A DNA stretch of 57,228 nucleotides from CAMEON01 sp963609805 (GTDB lineage Bacteria > Bacillota > Clostridia > Oscillospirales > CAG-272). A program made the translations under genes and the position numbers. The notes under the pieces were generated by a model, which ran no database searches, was not told the origin of the DNA, and saw only the letters and a program-made list of their open reading frames with translations. The stretch covers positions 1 to 57,228 of the forward strand of contig CAVDLN010000002.1 of NCBI GenBank assembly GCA_963609805.1, given 5' to 3'. This document shows, one piece after another, positions 23,435 to 31,803 of this stretch. How positions within the stretch are numbered: position 1 is the first letter of the stretch; the number at the start of each line of letters is the position of its first letter.

Positions 23435-24694
23435 ATGGGACTGAACGGAATGAGCCGTGTATATGTTCTGGGCGGTGCCCAGACCGATTTCGAACGGAAC
23501 TGGTCCCGCGAGGGAAAGGGCGCCGTCGCCCTGCTGCGGGAGATACTGGAGGACGGGCTGGCGGCCGCCGGCATATCCGACGGGGACATCCGCGCGCTGA
23601 ACGCGGACGGACGGGTTTCCTGCTTTGTAGGCAACTACTGCTCGGAGCAGTTCGTGCGGCAGGGTCATTCGGGCGCCCTGCTGACGGAGGCCTCCCCCCT
23701 GCTGTACGGCGTGCCGTCCGCGCGGTATGAGGCGGCCTGCGCCTCCGGCTCGGTGGCGCTGGACGCCGCCATGACCAAAATCCGCGCCGGGGACGCCGAC
23801 CTGTGCATTGTCATCGGCTGGGAGCTGATGAAGAGCGTGAATTCCGCCGTCTGCGGCGATATTCTGGGCATTGCCGCCCTGCAGGAGGTCGAAAGCGAGG
23901 GCGTGGCGTACCCGTTTCCCAAGCTGTTCGGCAGACTGGCGGACGAGCTGCTGCGCAAGTACCGCCTGCCGGAGGATCGTTTTCTGGACGATCTGGCGCG
24001 CATTTCCGCCAACAACTACGCCGCGGCGCGGAGCAACCCGCTGGCGCAGACCCGCAAATGGTTCATGGACTATGAGGAGGCGCGGACGCGCGGCACCGCA
24101 AGCAACGGCTATGTCAGCGGACATCTGGCCGTGTCCGACTGCTCCCAGATTACCGACGGCGCCGCGCTGGTCGTGCTGGCGTCCGAGAAATATGTAAAGG
24201 AACACCGGCGCGACGCGTCCGTATATGTCAAGGGCTTCGGACATCGGGTGGCGCCCCTGCGCTTTGACGCGAAAATCGCCGAATCGGAGGGCTCGCCCTA
24301 CATTCTGCCGTGGACGCGGCAGACGGCTCTGGATGCCTACCGGCGGGCGGGACTGACCGTCGACGATATCGACGTCTTCGAGGTACACGACTGCTTCACC
24401 TCCAGCGAGTACGCGGCTCTGTCCGCACTGGGGCTGTGCGAGCCTGGACGGGAGCATGATCTCATCGCGGGCGGCTGTCTGGCACCCGACGGCAGTCATC
24501 CCGTCAATCCGAGCGGCGGCCTTATCGGGTGCGGCCACCCGGTCGGCGCTACGGGTGTCCGGATGTTTCTGGATATCTACAAGCAGGCTGCCGGCACGGC
24601 AGCGGGCTGCCGCGTAAAGGGCGTTAAAAACGCCATGATGCTCAACATCGGCGGCAGCGCCACCACCAATTATTCTTTCATTATCGGGAAGTGA
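23435..24694 (+). CDS. thiolase family protein (SCP2-like acetyl-CoA acyltransferase)
   Basis: 419 residues. The nucleophilic Cys lies in EAACASGSVALDAAMTKI (about residue 100), and the C-terminal catalytic His is in GGLIGCGHPVGATGVRM (about 360). DVFEVHDCFTSSEYAALSALGL is the SCP2-type variant of the thiolase HDAF/NEAF segment. Such enzymes cleave or condense 3-oxoacyl-CoA. Together with the preceding dehydrogenase it could form a small beta-oxidation or chain-elongation module, but acyl-CoA dehydrogenase, crotonase and acyl-CoA synthetase are missing locally. thiN follows 4 bases on, with no obvious functional relation. Confidence 0.85.
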   Translation: MGLNGMSRVYVLGGAQTDFERNWSREGKGAVALLREILEDGLAAAGISDGDIRALNADGRVSCFVGNYCSEQFVRQGHSGALLTEASPLLYGVPSARYEAACASGSVALDAAMTKIRAGDADLCIVIGWELMKSVNSAVCGDILGIAALQEVESEGVAYPFPKLFGRLADELLRKYRLPEDRFLDDLARISANNYAAARSNPLAQTRKWFMDYEEARTRGTASNGYVSGHLAVSDCSQITDGAALVVLASEKYVKEHRRDASVYVKGFGHRVAPLRFDAKIAESEGSPYILPWTRQTALDAYRRAGLTVDDIDVFEVHDCFTSSEYAALSALGLCEPGREHDLIAGGCLAPDGSHPVNPSGGLIGCGHPVGATGVRMFLDIYKQAAGTAAGCRVKGVKNAMMLNIGGSATTNYSFIIGK

Positions 24695-24698
24695 TTTC

Positions 24699-25334
24699 AT
24701 GCGGGCTTTTCTGTACGCCGGAGGGCACATATACCCGGAATTCATTACGGAGCATCCGCGGGCGGAGGATCTGCGCATCGCGGCGGATTCCGGCCTGCGG
24801 GCAGCCGACGCGCTGTCCGAACGGGTGGATGTTCTGGTCGGGGATTTTGATTCGCTCGGCGAACCGCCCGTGCGCGACGGCACGGAAATCGTCCGTGTCC
24901 CCGCCGAGAAGGATCTGACGGACACGCAGCTGGCGCTGGAGATCGCCGTCTCCCGCGGTGCGGACGAGATTATCCTCATCGCCGGTCTGTCCGGACGGCT
25001 TGACCATACGCTGTCCACGCTGTCGATTCTGGAGGACATGCAGGCGCGCGGCCTGCACGGATACATCACCGACGGACAGAACCGGGTGCATTTTCTGCGC
25101 TCCTCCTCCCTGCTGATCGCGCGGAGCAGCTACCGCTACCTCTCGCTCATCGCCGCCGACCCCGTCGTGCGGGGCGTCTCGATTGAGGGCTGCAAATACC
25201 CTCTGTCCCGCGCGACGCTGCGCCGCAGACTGCAGTACGCGGTATCCAACGAAATCACGGGCAACGCCGCCCTTGTTTCCTGCAGAAAAGGCGGACTCTA
25301 CATCATAGAGTCCGCCGACAGGAATGCCGTATAG
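24699..25334 (+). CDS. thiN: thiamine pyrophosphokinase
   Basis: Transfers pyrophosphate from ATP to thiamine. 211 residues. Motifs: IAADSGLRAAD, VGDFDSLG, KDLTDTQLALEIA and GLSGRLDHTLSTLSILE, whose aspartates bind Mg-ATP. The C-terminal beta-sandwich (YLSLIAADPVVRGVSIEGCKYPL in parts) binds thiamine. There is no TPP riboswitch upstream. The last 15 codons contain a perfect 11-bp inverted repeat that appears to serve as the terminator of the convergent minus-strand gene. Confidence 0.92.
   Translation: MRAFLYAGGHIYPEFITEHPRAEDLRIAADSGLRAADALSERVDVLVGDFDSLGEPPVRDGTEIVRVPAEKDLTDTQLALEIAVSRGADEIILIAGLSGRLDHTLSTLSILEDMQARGLHGYITDGQNRVHFLRSSSLLIARSSYRYLSLIAADPVVRGVSIEGCKYPLSRATLRRRLQYAVSNEITGNAALVSCRKGGLYIIESADRNAV
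25286..25316 (-). terminator. terminator of the E2-like gene, inside the thiN coding end
   Basis: Minus strand: GGCGGACTCTA (25316-25306) and TAGAGTCCGCC (25300-25290) form an 11-bp perfect stem around 5 bases, followed by TTTTCT (25289-25284). It lies 39 bases past the stop of the minus-strand gene and within codons of thiN. Confidence 0.65.
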
Positions 25335-25354
25335 AGGGCAGCAGCCGGAGAAAA

Positions 25355-26320
25355 TCAGTCCACATCCGCCACGATGCGGTCGGGGCGCACGGTCAGCGCA
25401 GCGGGATGCTCCACGAACCGCCGTATCATCTTGAACGCGGAGGCATAGTAGAAACCGTCGCAGATTCTCTCATCGGTCACGACCTTGACGTCAATGTACC
25501 TGCGCGGCTCGGTTGTCCCGTCCCGCTTGATTTTCACGACGCTGCGCTTGACGCCGTAGGAAATGAACACGGGCAGCGTTCCGAAGTTGTAGATGTGGTG
25601 GTAGATGGGTTTGATGCCGAGTGAGCCCATGCTGGTAATGATCATGGAGCCGTGGAACGGGCTGATTTTGAGTATTGCCTCCGGCAGCCATCCGTGGTAA
25701 TCCAGCCAGTACAGCATACGGACGACGCCGCGCAGCGCAAACCGCGGCAGGTTCGCCAGCCGGTTGGCGGTCGTGTCAAAGCTGCTGTCCAGCTCCTGCG
25801 TCGCCTTGACCTCCTCCACCGCGCGGTTGAATTTCTCGTATATCTCCTCCACGGTATCGTCCGGCTCAAACTGCACCTTGATGCAGGTATCCGGCGATTC
25901 GGAGGTCATTTCCTTCTTGATGGTCATGACGATTTCGATATTGTTGCGCGCGTAGACGCGGCTTCCCGCGACAAAGCGGTTGATGCCGGGCTTCTGCGAC
26001 AGGGTGCGGACATACGCCGCCAGCATGATGTGCAGGAAGCTGAAATTTTTCAGTCCCTTTGCGATCATCTGCTTGCAGAAGGCGTCGGTTTCGGTCACGT
26101 CGAACTCGTCGGCATAGGTATTGCAGCCGTCCGATCTCTCCGGCATGATATAGGGCATGAATTTGGTCATGGCGTATATGCTGCGCAGAACACGCCCCTC
26201 ACGGCGGTCTCCCCAGCGTTTTTTCCGCGGTTCGGGACGGGGCAGGCGGGGGAGCTCTGCGGGGGCTGTCTCCTCCGTTCCGACATCATCGGGGCGGGTC
26301 TCTGCTGCTGTTTCATTCAT
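25355..26320 (-). CDS. 2-oxoacid dehydrogenase E2 / CAT-like acyltransferase fold protein lacking the catalytic His
   Basis: 321 residues from the ATG at 26320 (GGAAGGAG 8 bases upstream); an earlier in-frame ATG is unsupported. After a polar, Pro-rich N-terminus, residues about 45-310 resemble the catalytic domain of E2 acyltransferases and chloramphenicol acetyltransferase: NFSFLHIMLAAYVRTL, KPGINRFV, SMGSLGIKPIYHHIYNFGTLPVFIS (in parts). At the active site, where E2 enzymes have D-H-R-x-x-D-G, this protein reads DERICDG (283-289), so the catalytic His is Glu284 while the Asp and Gly remain. There is no lipoyl domain and no E1 or E3 gene nearby. It is therefore not a classical dehydrogenase subunit. 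A CoA-binding or structural role is possible; function unknown. Confidence 0.7.
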   Translation of the reverse strand: MNETAAETRPDDVGTEETAPAELPRLPRPEPRKKRWGDRREGRVLRSIYAMTKFMPYIMPERSDGCNTYADEFDVTETDAFCKQMIAKGLKNFSFLHIMLAAYVRTLSQKPGINRFVAGSRVYARNNIEIVMTIKKEMTSESPDTCIKVQFEPDDTVEEIYEKFNRAVEEVKATQELDSSFDTTANRLANLPRFALRGVVRMLYWLDYHGWLPEAILKISPFHGSMIITSMGSLGIKPIYHHIYNFGTLPVFISYGVKRSVVKIKRDGTTEPRRYIDVKVVTDERICDGFYYASAFKMIRRFVEHPAALTVRPDRIVADVD

Positions 26321-26477
26321 GGGGTTTTCTCCTTCCGGGTCTCTGCCGGTATCCGACAGCCGACTGCTGATTGCATTCACCCCTTATTTTATACGAAAAT
26401 GTCCGGAAAATCAAGTATATATTCCGATAATTTACATTTTCTGTCCGATTTTTCGCCGAAAGGACGGGTATATCACC

Positions 26478-26930
26478 GTGAAACAGATACAGATTTATAC
26501 AGACGGCGCCTGCCGCGGGAATCCCGGCCCGGGCGGATGGGGCGCGGTTCTGGTATACGGGAACGCCGAACGGGAACTCTCGGGCGGGGAGCCGGAGACC
26601 ACCAACAACCGCATGGAGCTGACCGCCGTCATTGCCGCGCTGTCCGCCCTGCGGGAGCCGTGCGCGGTCACGCTGACCACGGACTCGCAGTATGTCGTCA
26701 ACGGCATCGAAAAGGGCTGGGCACGGGGATGGCGCGCGCGCGGCTGGCGCAAGGCGGACAAATCCCCCGCACTCAACGCCGACCTGTGGGGTCGGCTGCT
26801 GGATCTGCTGGACATCCATACCGTCACCTTTGTGTGGGTGCGCGGGCACGCGGGGCATCCGTACAACGAACGCTGCGACCGCCTCGCCACGGCCTGTGCC
26901 GACAGCCTGCGCGGCGTCGGCAAAGAGTAA
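26478..26930 (+). CDS. rnhA: ribonuclease HI
   Basis: Cuts RNA in RNA-DNA hybrids. 150 residues from a GTG at 26478, chosen because homology begins MKQIQIYTDGACRGNPGPGGWG; AAAGGA lies about 14 bases upstream, a long spacing. The four catalytic acidic residues are visible: Asp in YTDGAC, Glu in NNRMELTA, Asp in TTDSQYVVNGI and Asp in NERCDRLA; the flexible-loop His is in VRGHAGH. The basic protrusion WARGWRARGWRKADKSP is also present, as in E. coli RNase HI. A lipoprotein gene follows 19 bases on. Confidence 0.94.
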   Translation: MKQIQIYTDGACRGNPGPGGWGAVLVYGNAERELSGGEPETTNNRMELTAVIAALSALREPCAVTLTTDSQYVVNGIEKGWARGWRARGWRKADKSPALNADLWGRLLDLLDIHTVTFVWVRGHAGHPYNERCDRLATACADSLRGVGKE

Positions 26931-26949
26931 AAAACAGGGGGAAAATCGT

Positions 26950-27525
26950 ATGAGACATCCGTATTTCCGCGCGGCGGCGGCGTTGCTTCTTTCCGCCTCC
27001 TTGCTGACCTCCTGCTCGGTTATTCTGATTGATCCCTCCGATACGGCGGCCGCCCTCCCGGATGCGGGTGCGGTCACAGCCGCGGAGACGGAGAGCCGCA
27101 CGGCGGCGGACGATACCCCGTCGGGCACGGAAAGCACCGCTCTCCCCGATGACGGCAGCCTCAGCGGGCAGGCCTGCTCCGCACAGTCGGACAAGCTGCG
27201 CCTTGTGCTGGATTACCGCCGCACCAAAGGCCCGGACGGACAGGACAGCCTGCTCCTGACCGTAAGTCTGTCCTCCTACAGCCTCTCGGTCGGGGAGCGG
27301 CCGGATCTCGGGAAACTGACAGTCGGGGGCGACTGCCTTACCTTCTCCACCCCCGCCATGGAAATCACGGAAAACACGGTGCGCACGACGACGGTTCTCC
27401 TCACGCACACCGCGGCCGTTCCGTCCGGTGAGGCGGTCGCCGTTTCGGTTTCCTGGCCGTTCAACGGCGTGTATGCCGGTGTCGAACTGACGGATCTTAC
27501 CGTGTCCTGCACCGTCCCGGGATAG
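26950..27525 (+). CDS. putative lipoprotein, unknown function
   Basis: 191 residues. The N-terminus is a lipoprotein signal (RHPYFRAAAALLLSASLLTSC) with lipobox LTSC and Cys22. Residues about 30-85 are a low-complexity Ala/Thr/Ser/Asp/Glu linker. The rest (KLRLVLDYRR, DSLLLTVSLSSYSLSVGERPDL (in parts), VAVSVSWPFNGVYAGVELTDLTVSC (in parts)) looks all-beta, possibly an immunoglobulin-like sandwich. I do not recognise a family. The start ATG at 26950 has AGGGGGAAA upstream. It lies between rnhA and recG. Confidence 0.75.
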   Translation: MRHPYFRAAAALLLSASLLTSCSVILIDPSDTAAALPDAGAVTAAETESRTAADDTPSGTESTALPDDGSLSGQACSAQSDKLRLVLDYRRTKGPDGQDSLLLTVSLSSYSLSVGERPDLGKLTVGGDCLTFSTPAMEITENTVRTTTVLLTHTAAVPSGEAVAVSVSWPFNGVYAGVELTDLTVSCTVPG

Positions 27526-27564
27526 TCCCGCGGACAAATACATACGGAAAAGGAGGAATATGCC

Positions 27565-29721
27565 GTGGATGCATTGCTTGCGGCACCGGTCCTGCGGCTG
27601 CCCGGCGTGGGGGAGCGGCGCGCGGCGCTGCTCGCCCGACTCGGCCTGCACACCGTATACGACCTCCTGTTTCACTTCCCGCGTGCCTACGAAAACCGGG
27701 GCGATATTGTCCGCCTGACGGAGACGCAGAACCCGTCCCGCGCCGGCATGCGGCAGGCCGTCCTTCTCACCGTATCCGCCGAGCCGCGCAGGGCACGCCT
27801 GAAAAACCGCATGACGCTGCTGAAATTCCGTGCCTTTGACGACAGCGGAACCTGCGACATATCCTTTTTCAACCAGGACTACCTGCACGACAGCTTCCCC
27901 GTCGGATCGGTGTTCCGCTTTTACGGGCGGGTGGAAAAAACGGCGCGCGGGCTGTCCATGACGAATCCCGCCTTTGAGCCGTACGCACAGGGGAGCGCAC
28001 TGCCCCCGCTGGTCCCCGTCTATCCGCTGACCGAGGGGCTGAGCGGCAAGGTGGTATCGGGTCTTATCCGCCGTGCGCTGCCCGCCGCCGCGCGGATTGA
28101 TGACCCGCTGCCGGAGGATATCCGTGAGCGGGAGGGCCTCTGCACACTGGCCTACGCCCTGCGCACCGTCCACTGCCCGCCGGATTTCCAGTCCCTGCAG
28201 ACAGCCAAAACCCGCCTCGCCTACGATGAATTCTTCCGCTTTTCCCTCGCGCTCGGCATACAGGGGGGCGCAGCCCGCAGCGGCGGCGCGCCGGTCTGCC
28301 GCATCGGCGAGGAGGAATTCTCAGAATTCCGTGCCCTGCTTCCCTATGCCCTGACGGGGGCACAGGAGCGCGCCGTCGCCGATATCCGCCGCGATATGGC
28401 AGAGGGGCGCGCCATGAACCGCATTCTGGTCGGTGACGTCGGCTGCGGCAAGACTGTCTGCGCCGCCGCCGCCGTATACGTGGCGGTACGGTCCGGCAAG
28501 CAGGCGGCAATTATGGCGCCGACCGGCATTCTGGCGGCGCAGCATGCCGCAGACTTAATCCCGCTGTTCGCCCGCGTCGGCATACGGGGCGAACTGCTGA
28601 CCGGAGCCACCCCCGCCGCGCGCAAACGGCAGATCCGTGCCGCGCTGGCGTCGGGCAATCCGTCGGTGCGGCTGGATTTCGTCATCGGCACGCAGGCGCT
28701 GCTGTCCGACGGCGTGGAATTTGCCGCGCCCGCACTGGTCGTGACCGACGAGCAGCACCGCTTCGGCGTCGGACAGCGGGCGGCTCTCTCCGGGAAAAAC
28801 CGCCACGCGCACCTGCTCTGCATGAGCGCTACGCCGATTCCGCGCTCGCTGGCGCTGGTGCTGTACGGCGATCTGGACGTGTCCCGCATCGACGAAATGC
28901 CGCCGGGACGGCAGCGGGTGGACACCTATGTCGTGGACGAAAGCTACCGTGCCCGTCTGGATGCCTTTATCCGCAAAAACGCGGCAGCGGGCGGACAGGT
29001 CTATATCGTCTGCCCCGCCGTGGAGCAGTCCGCGGACGAGGAGGAGGACGGGGCGGATCTGATTCCGCTCTCGGCCGATTTCGGCGCGTACGACCCACCG
29101 GCGCCCTCCCTGCCTCCGCTGCGGGCGGCGGTACAGTACGCGGAGGAGCTTCGGGAACGCCTGCCCGATCTGCGCATAGGCTTTGTCCACGGCAGGATGA
29201 AACAGGCGGAGAAAGACAGCATCATGCAGGATTTTGCAGACGGCGCCGTGCAGGTGCTGGTGTCGACCACCGTCATAGAGGTCGGCGTCAATGTTCCCAA
29301 CGCCTGCCTGATGATCGTGGAGAACGCCGAACGCTTCGGGCTGTCCCAGCTGCACCAGCTGCGCGGGCGCGTCGGACGCGGCAGCCGCAAATCCTACTGC
29401 ATTCTGGTGCGCGCGGGAGGCGGAGAGGCGGCCCGCGCCCGGCTGGAGGTCATGCGCACGACGTATGACGGCTTCCGCATCGCGGAGCAGGATCTGGCGC
29501 AGCGCGGCCCCGGCGATTTTCTCGCCCCCGCGGGGGGCGGCAGCATCCGGCAGAGCGGCGGATTCCGGCTGGCGGCGGGCTGCGGCGACGGAGACCTCAT
29601 GAACCGTGCCTGCGGGGAGGCGCGCGCCCTGCTCGCGTCCGATCCCGGACTTGCGGAGCATCCGCTGCTGTCGGAGTCCGTCCGGCGCCTCTTCTCCGAC
29701 GCCGGCGATATTCTGAATTGA
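27565..29721 (+). CDS. recG: ATP-dependent DNA helicase RecG
   Basis: Branch-migrating helicase for stalled forks and recombination. 718 residues, longer than the usual 680. The start is a GTG with AAAGGAGG upstream. The wedge domain begins LRLPGVGERRAALLARLG and has the OB fold LKNRMTLLKFRAFDDSG. Helicase motifs: Walker A GDVGCGKT (about 289-296), DEQH (395-398) in VVTDEQHRFGVGQR, MSATPIPRSLAL, and STTVIEVGVNVPNA. An insertion of about 35 residues rich in Glu/Asp/Pro (SADEEEDGADLIPL) precedes the second helicase lobe and accounts for the extra length. The C-terminal LRGRVGRG and YDGFRIAEQDLAQRGPGDFL are conserved. Confidence 0.95.
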   Translation: MDALLAAPVLRLPGVGERRAALLARLGLHTVYDLLFHFPRAYENRGDIVRLTETQNPSRAGMRQAVLLTVSAEPRRARLKNRMTLLKFRAFDDSGTCDISFFNQDYLHDSFPVGSVFRFYGRVEKTARGLSMTNPAFEPYAQGSALPPLVPVYPLTEGLSGKVVSGLIRRALPAAARIDDPLPEDIREREGLCTLAYALRTVHCPPDFQSLQTAKTRLAYDEFFRFSLALGIQGGAARSGGAPVCRIGEEEFSEFRALLPYALTGAQERAVADIRRDMAEGRAMNRILVGDVGCGKTVCAAAAVYVAVRSGKQAAIMAPTGILAAQHAADLIPLFARVGIRGELLTGATPAARKRQIRAALASGNPSVRLDFVIGTQALLSDGVEFAAPALVVTDEQHRFGVGQRAALSGKNRHAHLLCMSATPIPRSLALVLYGDLDVSRIDEMPPGRQRVDTYVVDESYRARLDAFIRKNAAAGGQVYIVCPAVEQSADEEEDGADLIPLSADFGAYDPPAPSLPPLRAAVQYAEELRERLPDLRIGFVHGRMKQAEKDSIMQDFADGAVQVLVSTTVIEVGVNVPNACLMIVENAERFGLSQLHQLRGRVGRGSRKSYCILVRAGGGEAARARLEVMRTTYDGFRIAEQDLAQRGPGDFLAPAGGGSIRQSGGFRLAAGCGDGDLMNRACGEARALLASDPGLAEHPLLSESVRRLFSDAGDILN

Positions 29722-29769
29722 TTTATTCTATAAATTATTCTATCTTCTTACCGAAAGGACGGTATCCCC

Positions 29770-30681
29770 ATGCCCTCATATTTTTCGCTCTGCCCCGACA
29801 CCTACAAGGGGCGTCCCGCTCTCCGCATCACGACAGGAAAGCTGTCCGCGCTGTTTCTGCCGGAGGACGGAGGCAAGCTTTCGTCGCTGACCGCGGCGGA
29901 CGGCTTTGAATTCCTGTGTCAGAATCCGTCGGCGGACTATGCCCGCCTTGCCTATGACGGCAGTTATGTCGCATCGGAATGCGCCTCGTGGGACGATATG
30001 TTCCCCACCATTGATCCGTACACCCTCCCGTCCGGCCCCTGCGCGGGACTGACCCTTCCCGACCACGGCGAGGTCTGCCGCCTGCCGCTGACCGCAGAGC
30101 AGCTCCCCGACGGCTTTTCACTGCGGACAGATTCCCGCCTGTTCCCGCTGTCCTTCCGCAAGGAGGTGCGCGCCGAGGCGGACGGCGCACTGGCGCTCAC
30201 CTACACGCTGACCAACCGGTCGGACGTCCGGTTCCCCTGCCTGTGGGCGGCGCACTGCATGCTGCGCGGGCAGGACGACCTGCGCATCCGCACGCCGTTT
30301 GCCGCCGACGCCCCCGTCGATTACATGTTCGGCGCGACGGCCGATGAAGGTCTCCCCCGCGACCGCCTGACCGGCTATGCGCCCGGCAGCGGACGCGCCT
30401 ATAAGTTCTACTATACCGAGCCGACGGCAGAGGGGTTTCTGACCGGCCTGTACACGGAATCCGGCCACAGCTTCACGATGGATTACCGCGGCGCCGCCGA
30501 CGCTGTCCCCTATGTCGGAATCTGGATCAACAACGGGAAATTCCGCGACTACTACAACATCGCGCTGGAATGCTGCACCGCGCCCTATGACGCCCCCGAC
30601 AAGGCGGAGGCGCACGGCTACCCCGCCTTCCTGCCGCCGCATGCCGAGAAGCGCTTCACACTGCGCGTACGAGCTGAGTAA
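29770..30681 (+). CDS. aldose 1-epimerase (galactose mutarotase)-like protein
   Basis: 303 residues, all-beta. The family pattern is seen in LFLPEDGGKLSSLT near the N-terminus, the PDHGEVCRLPL segment (about 97-107) that often carries an active-site His, FPCLWAAHCML with a second His near 160, and a C-terminal AECC-like GIWINNGKFRDYYNIALECCTAPYD (in parts) with the catalytic Glu. This resembles aldose-1-epimerase relatives that act on uncharacterised sugars rather than GalM itself. GAAAGGACG lies 9 bases before the ATG. The stop codon sits in a perfect 20-base palindrome. A ribokinase follows, so a role in sugar use is likely. Confidence 0.75.
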   Translation: MPSYFSLCPDTYKGRPALRITTGKLSALFLPEDGGKLSSLTAADGFEFLCQNPSADYARLAYDGSYVASECASWDDMFPTIDPYTLPSGPCAGLTLPDHGEVCRLPLTAEQLPDGFSLRTDSRLFPLSFRKEVRAEADGALALTYTLTNRSDVRFPCLWAAHCMLRGQDDLRIRTPFAADAPVDYMFGATADEGLPRDRLTGYAPGSGRAYKFYYTEPTAEGFLTGLYTESGHSFTMDYRGAADAVPYVGIWINNGKFRDYYNIALECCTAPYDAPDKAEAHGYPAFLPPHAEKRFTLRVRAE

Positions 30682-30705
30682 ACTCAGCTCCGAGTAAACT
30701 CAGAG
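30671..30705. repeat. palindrome over the epimerase stop codon plus partial duplicate
   Basis: GAGCTGAGT (30671-30679) and ACTCAGCTC (30682-30690) form a 9-bp stem with a 2-base loop across the TAA stop. The half-sequence GAGTAAACTCAG is repeated directly 17 bases on (30692-30703). It lacks a T-run, so it is not a standard terminator. Confidence 0.5.
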
Positions 30706-30776
30706 CGAAACGACCCGGCAGGCAGAGCCGCTGCGGATTCCCTCAAAAAAGGCCGAAACAGAAAGGAAATGACGCC

Positions 30777-31751
30777 ATGAACACGAAAACGACGGAACAA
30801 ACCGGAAAAAAACAGAAAGTAAAAATCCTTGTCCCCGGCAGCAGCAACGCCGACCTGACCGGCTTTGCACCGCGCCTCCCGACGGCGGGTGAGACGGTGA
30901 TGGGCAGCAGTCTGCATATCGGAATCGGCGGGAAGGGCTGCAACCAGATGACGGCGGCGGCGCGAGCGGGCGCGGACGCGTGGTTCATCACGCGGGTCGG
31001 CCGGGATGTGTTCGGCGAAACCCTGCGCCGCCACTTTGCCGCCGAGGGCTTCCGGGACAGGTACATCCGGGAGGACGAAACCGCGGAAACCGGCTGCGCG
31101 CTGATTGAAATCGACGAACGCGACGGGCAGAACCGCATTATGGTGATCCCCGGTGCCAACCGCCGCATCGGCGAGGCGGATGTGCGGGCGGCGGCCGCCG
31201 ATTTCGCGGACGCGGATGCCGTGCTGACCCAGCTGGAAACGGATCTGTCCGCCGTGGAGGAGGCAAAGCGGCAGGCGCAGGCGGCGGGCGTGCCCTTCCT
31301 GCTCAATCCCGCACCGTGGCAGCCGCTGCCGGAGGAGCTGCTGCGGGGCACGGACTGGTTCACGCCCAACGAAACCGAGGCGGGCGGCTGCACCGGCACG
31401 GAAATCACCGACGACGCGAGCGTGCGCCGTGCCGCGCGGATCCTGCTGGACAGGGGCATCCGCAATGTCGTCATCACGCTGGGCGTGCGCGGCGTCTACT
31501 GGACGGACGGTGCGCGGGAGCTCACGGTGCCCGGCATTCCCGTAAAGGCCGTGGAAACGACGGGCGCAGGCGACACCTTCAACGGTGCGCTGGCCGTGGC
31601 GGTCGCCGAAGGCCGCGATCCGGCATGGGCGATCCGCTTCGCCAACGCTGCCGCCGCCCTGTCGGTCACGCGGATGGGCGCCGCCGTATCCGCTCCGTAC
31701 CGGGACGAAATACTGGACATGATGCAGCGGCAGTACGGAATATCGGAATAA
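30777..31751 (+). CDS. rbsK: ribokinase-like PfkB-family sugar kinase
   Basis: 324 residues. After a charged 15-residue tail it reads VKILVPGSSNADLTGFAPRLPTAGETVMG (in parts), the PfkB N-terminal pattern, with GGKGCNQMTAAARAGA (G-G-K-G-x-N motif for sugar binding), FTPNETEA, and the anion hole/catalytic TTGAGDTFNGALAVA near the C-terminus. The normal ribokinase motif is GGKGANQA; here a Cys replaces Ala. Ribose is the likely substrate, but other sugars are possible. GAAAGGAAATG... sits 8 bases upstream. No ribose transporter or repressor is nearby, so the symbol is by family. Confidence 0.8.
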   Translation: MNTKTTEQTGKKQKVKILVPGSSNADLTGFAPRLPTAGETVMGSSLHIGIGGKGCNQMTAAARAGADAWFITRVGRDVFGETLRRHFAAEGFRDRYIREDETAETGCALIEIDERDGQNRIMVIPGANRRIGEADVRAAAADFADADAVLTQLETDLSAVEEAKRQAQAAGVPFLLNPAPWQPLPEELLRGTDWFTPNETEAGGCTGTEITDDASVRRAARILLDRGIRNVVITLGVRGVYWTDGARELTVPGIPVKAVETTGAGDTFNGALAVAVAEGRDPAWAIRFANAAAALSVTRMGAAVSAPYRDEILDMMQRQYGISE

Positions 31752-31757
31752 ACGAAG

Positions 31758-31788
31758 GAGAGGGGCGGCGGCTGCCGTCCCTCTCTCT
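31758..31788 (+). terminator. terminator after the ribokinase gene
   Basis: A 12-bp stem (GAGAGGGGCGGC 31758-31769, GCCGTCCCTCTC 31774-31785, one G-T) with a 4-base loop, followed by a weak T-rich stretch (TCTGTTTATG). It lies in the short gap between convergent genes. Confidence 0.7.
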
Positions 31789-31803
31789 GTTTATGCAATC
31801 TTT

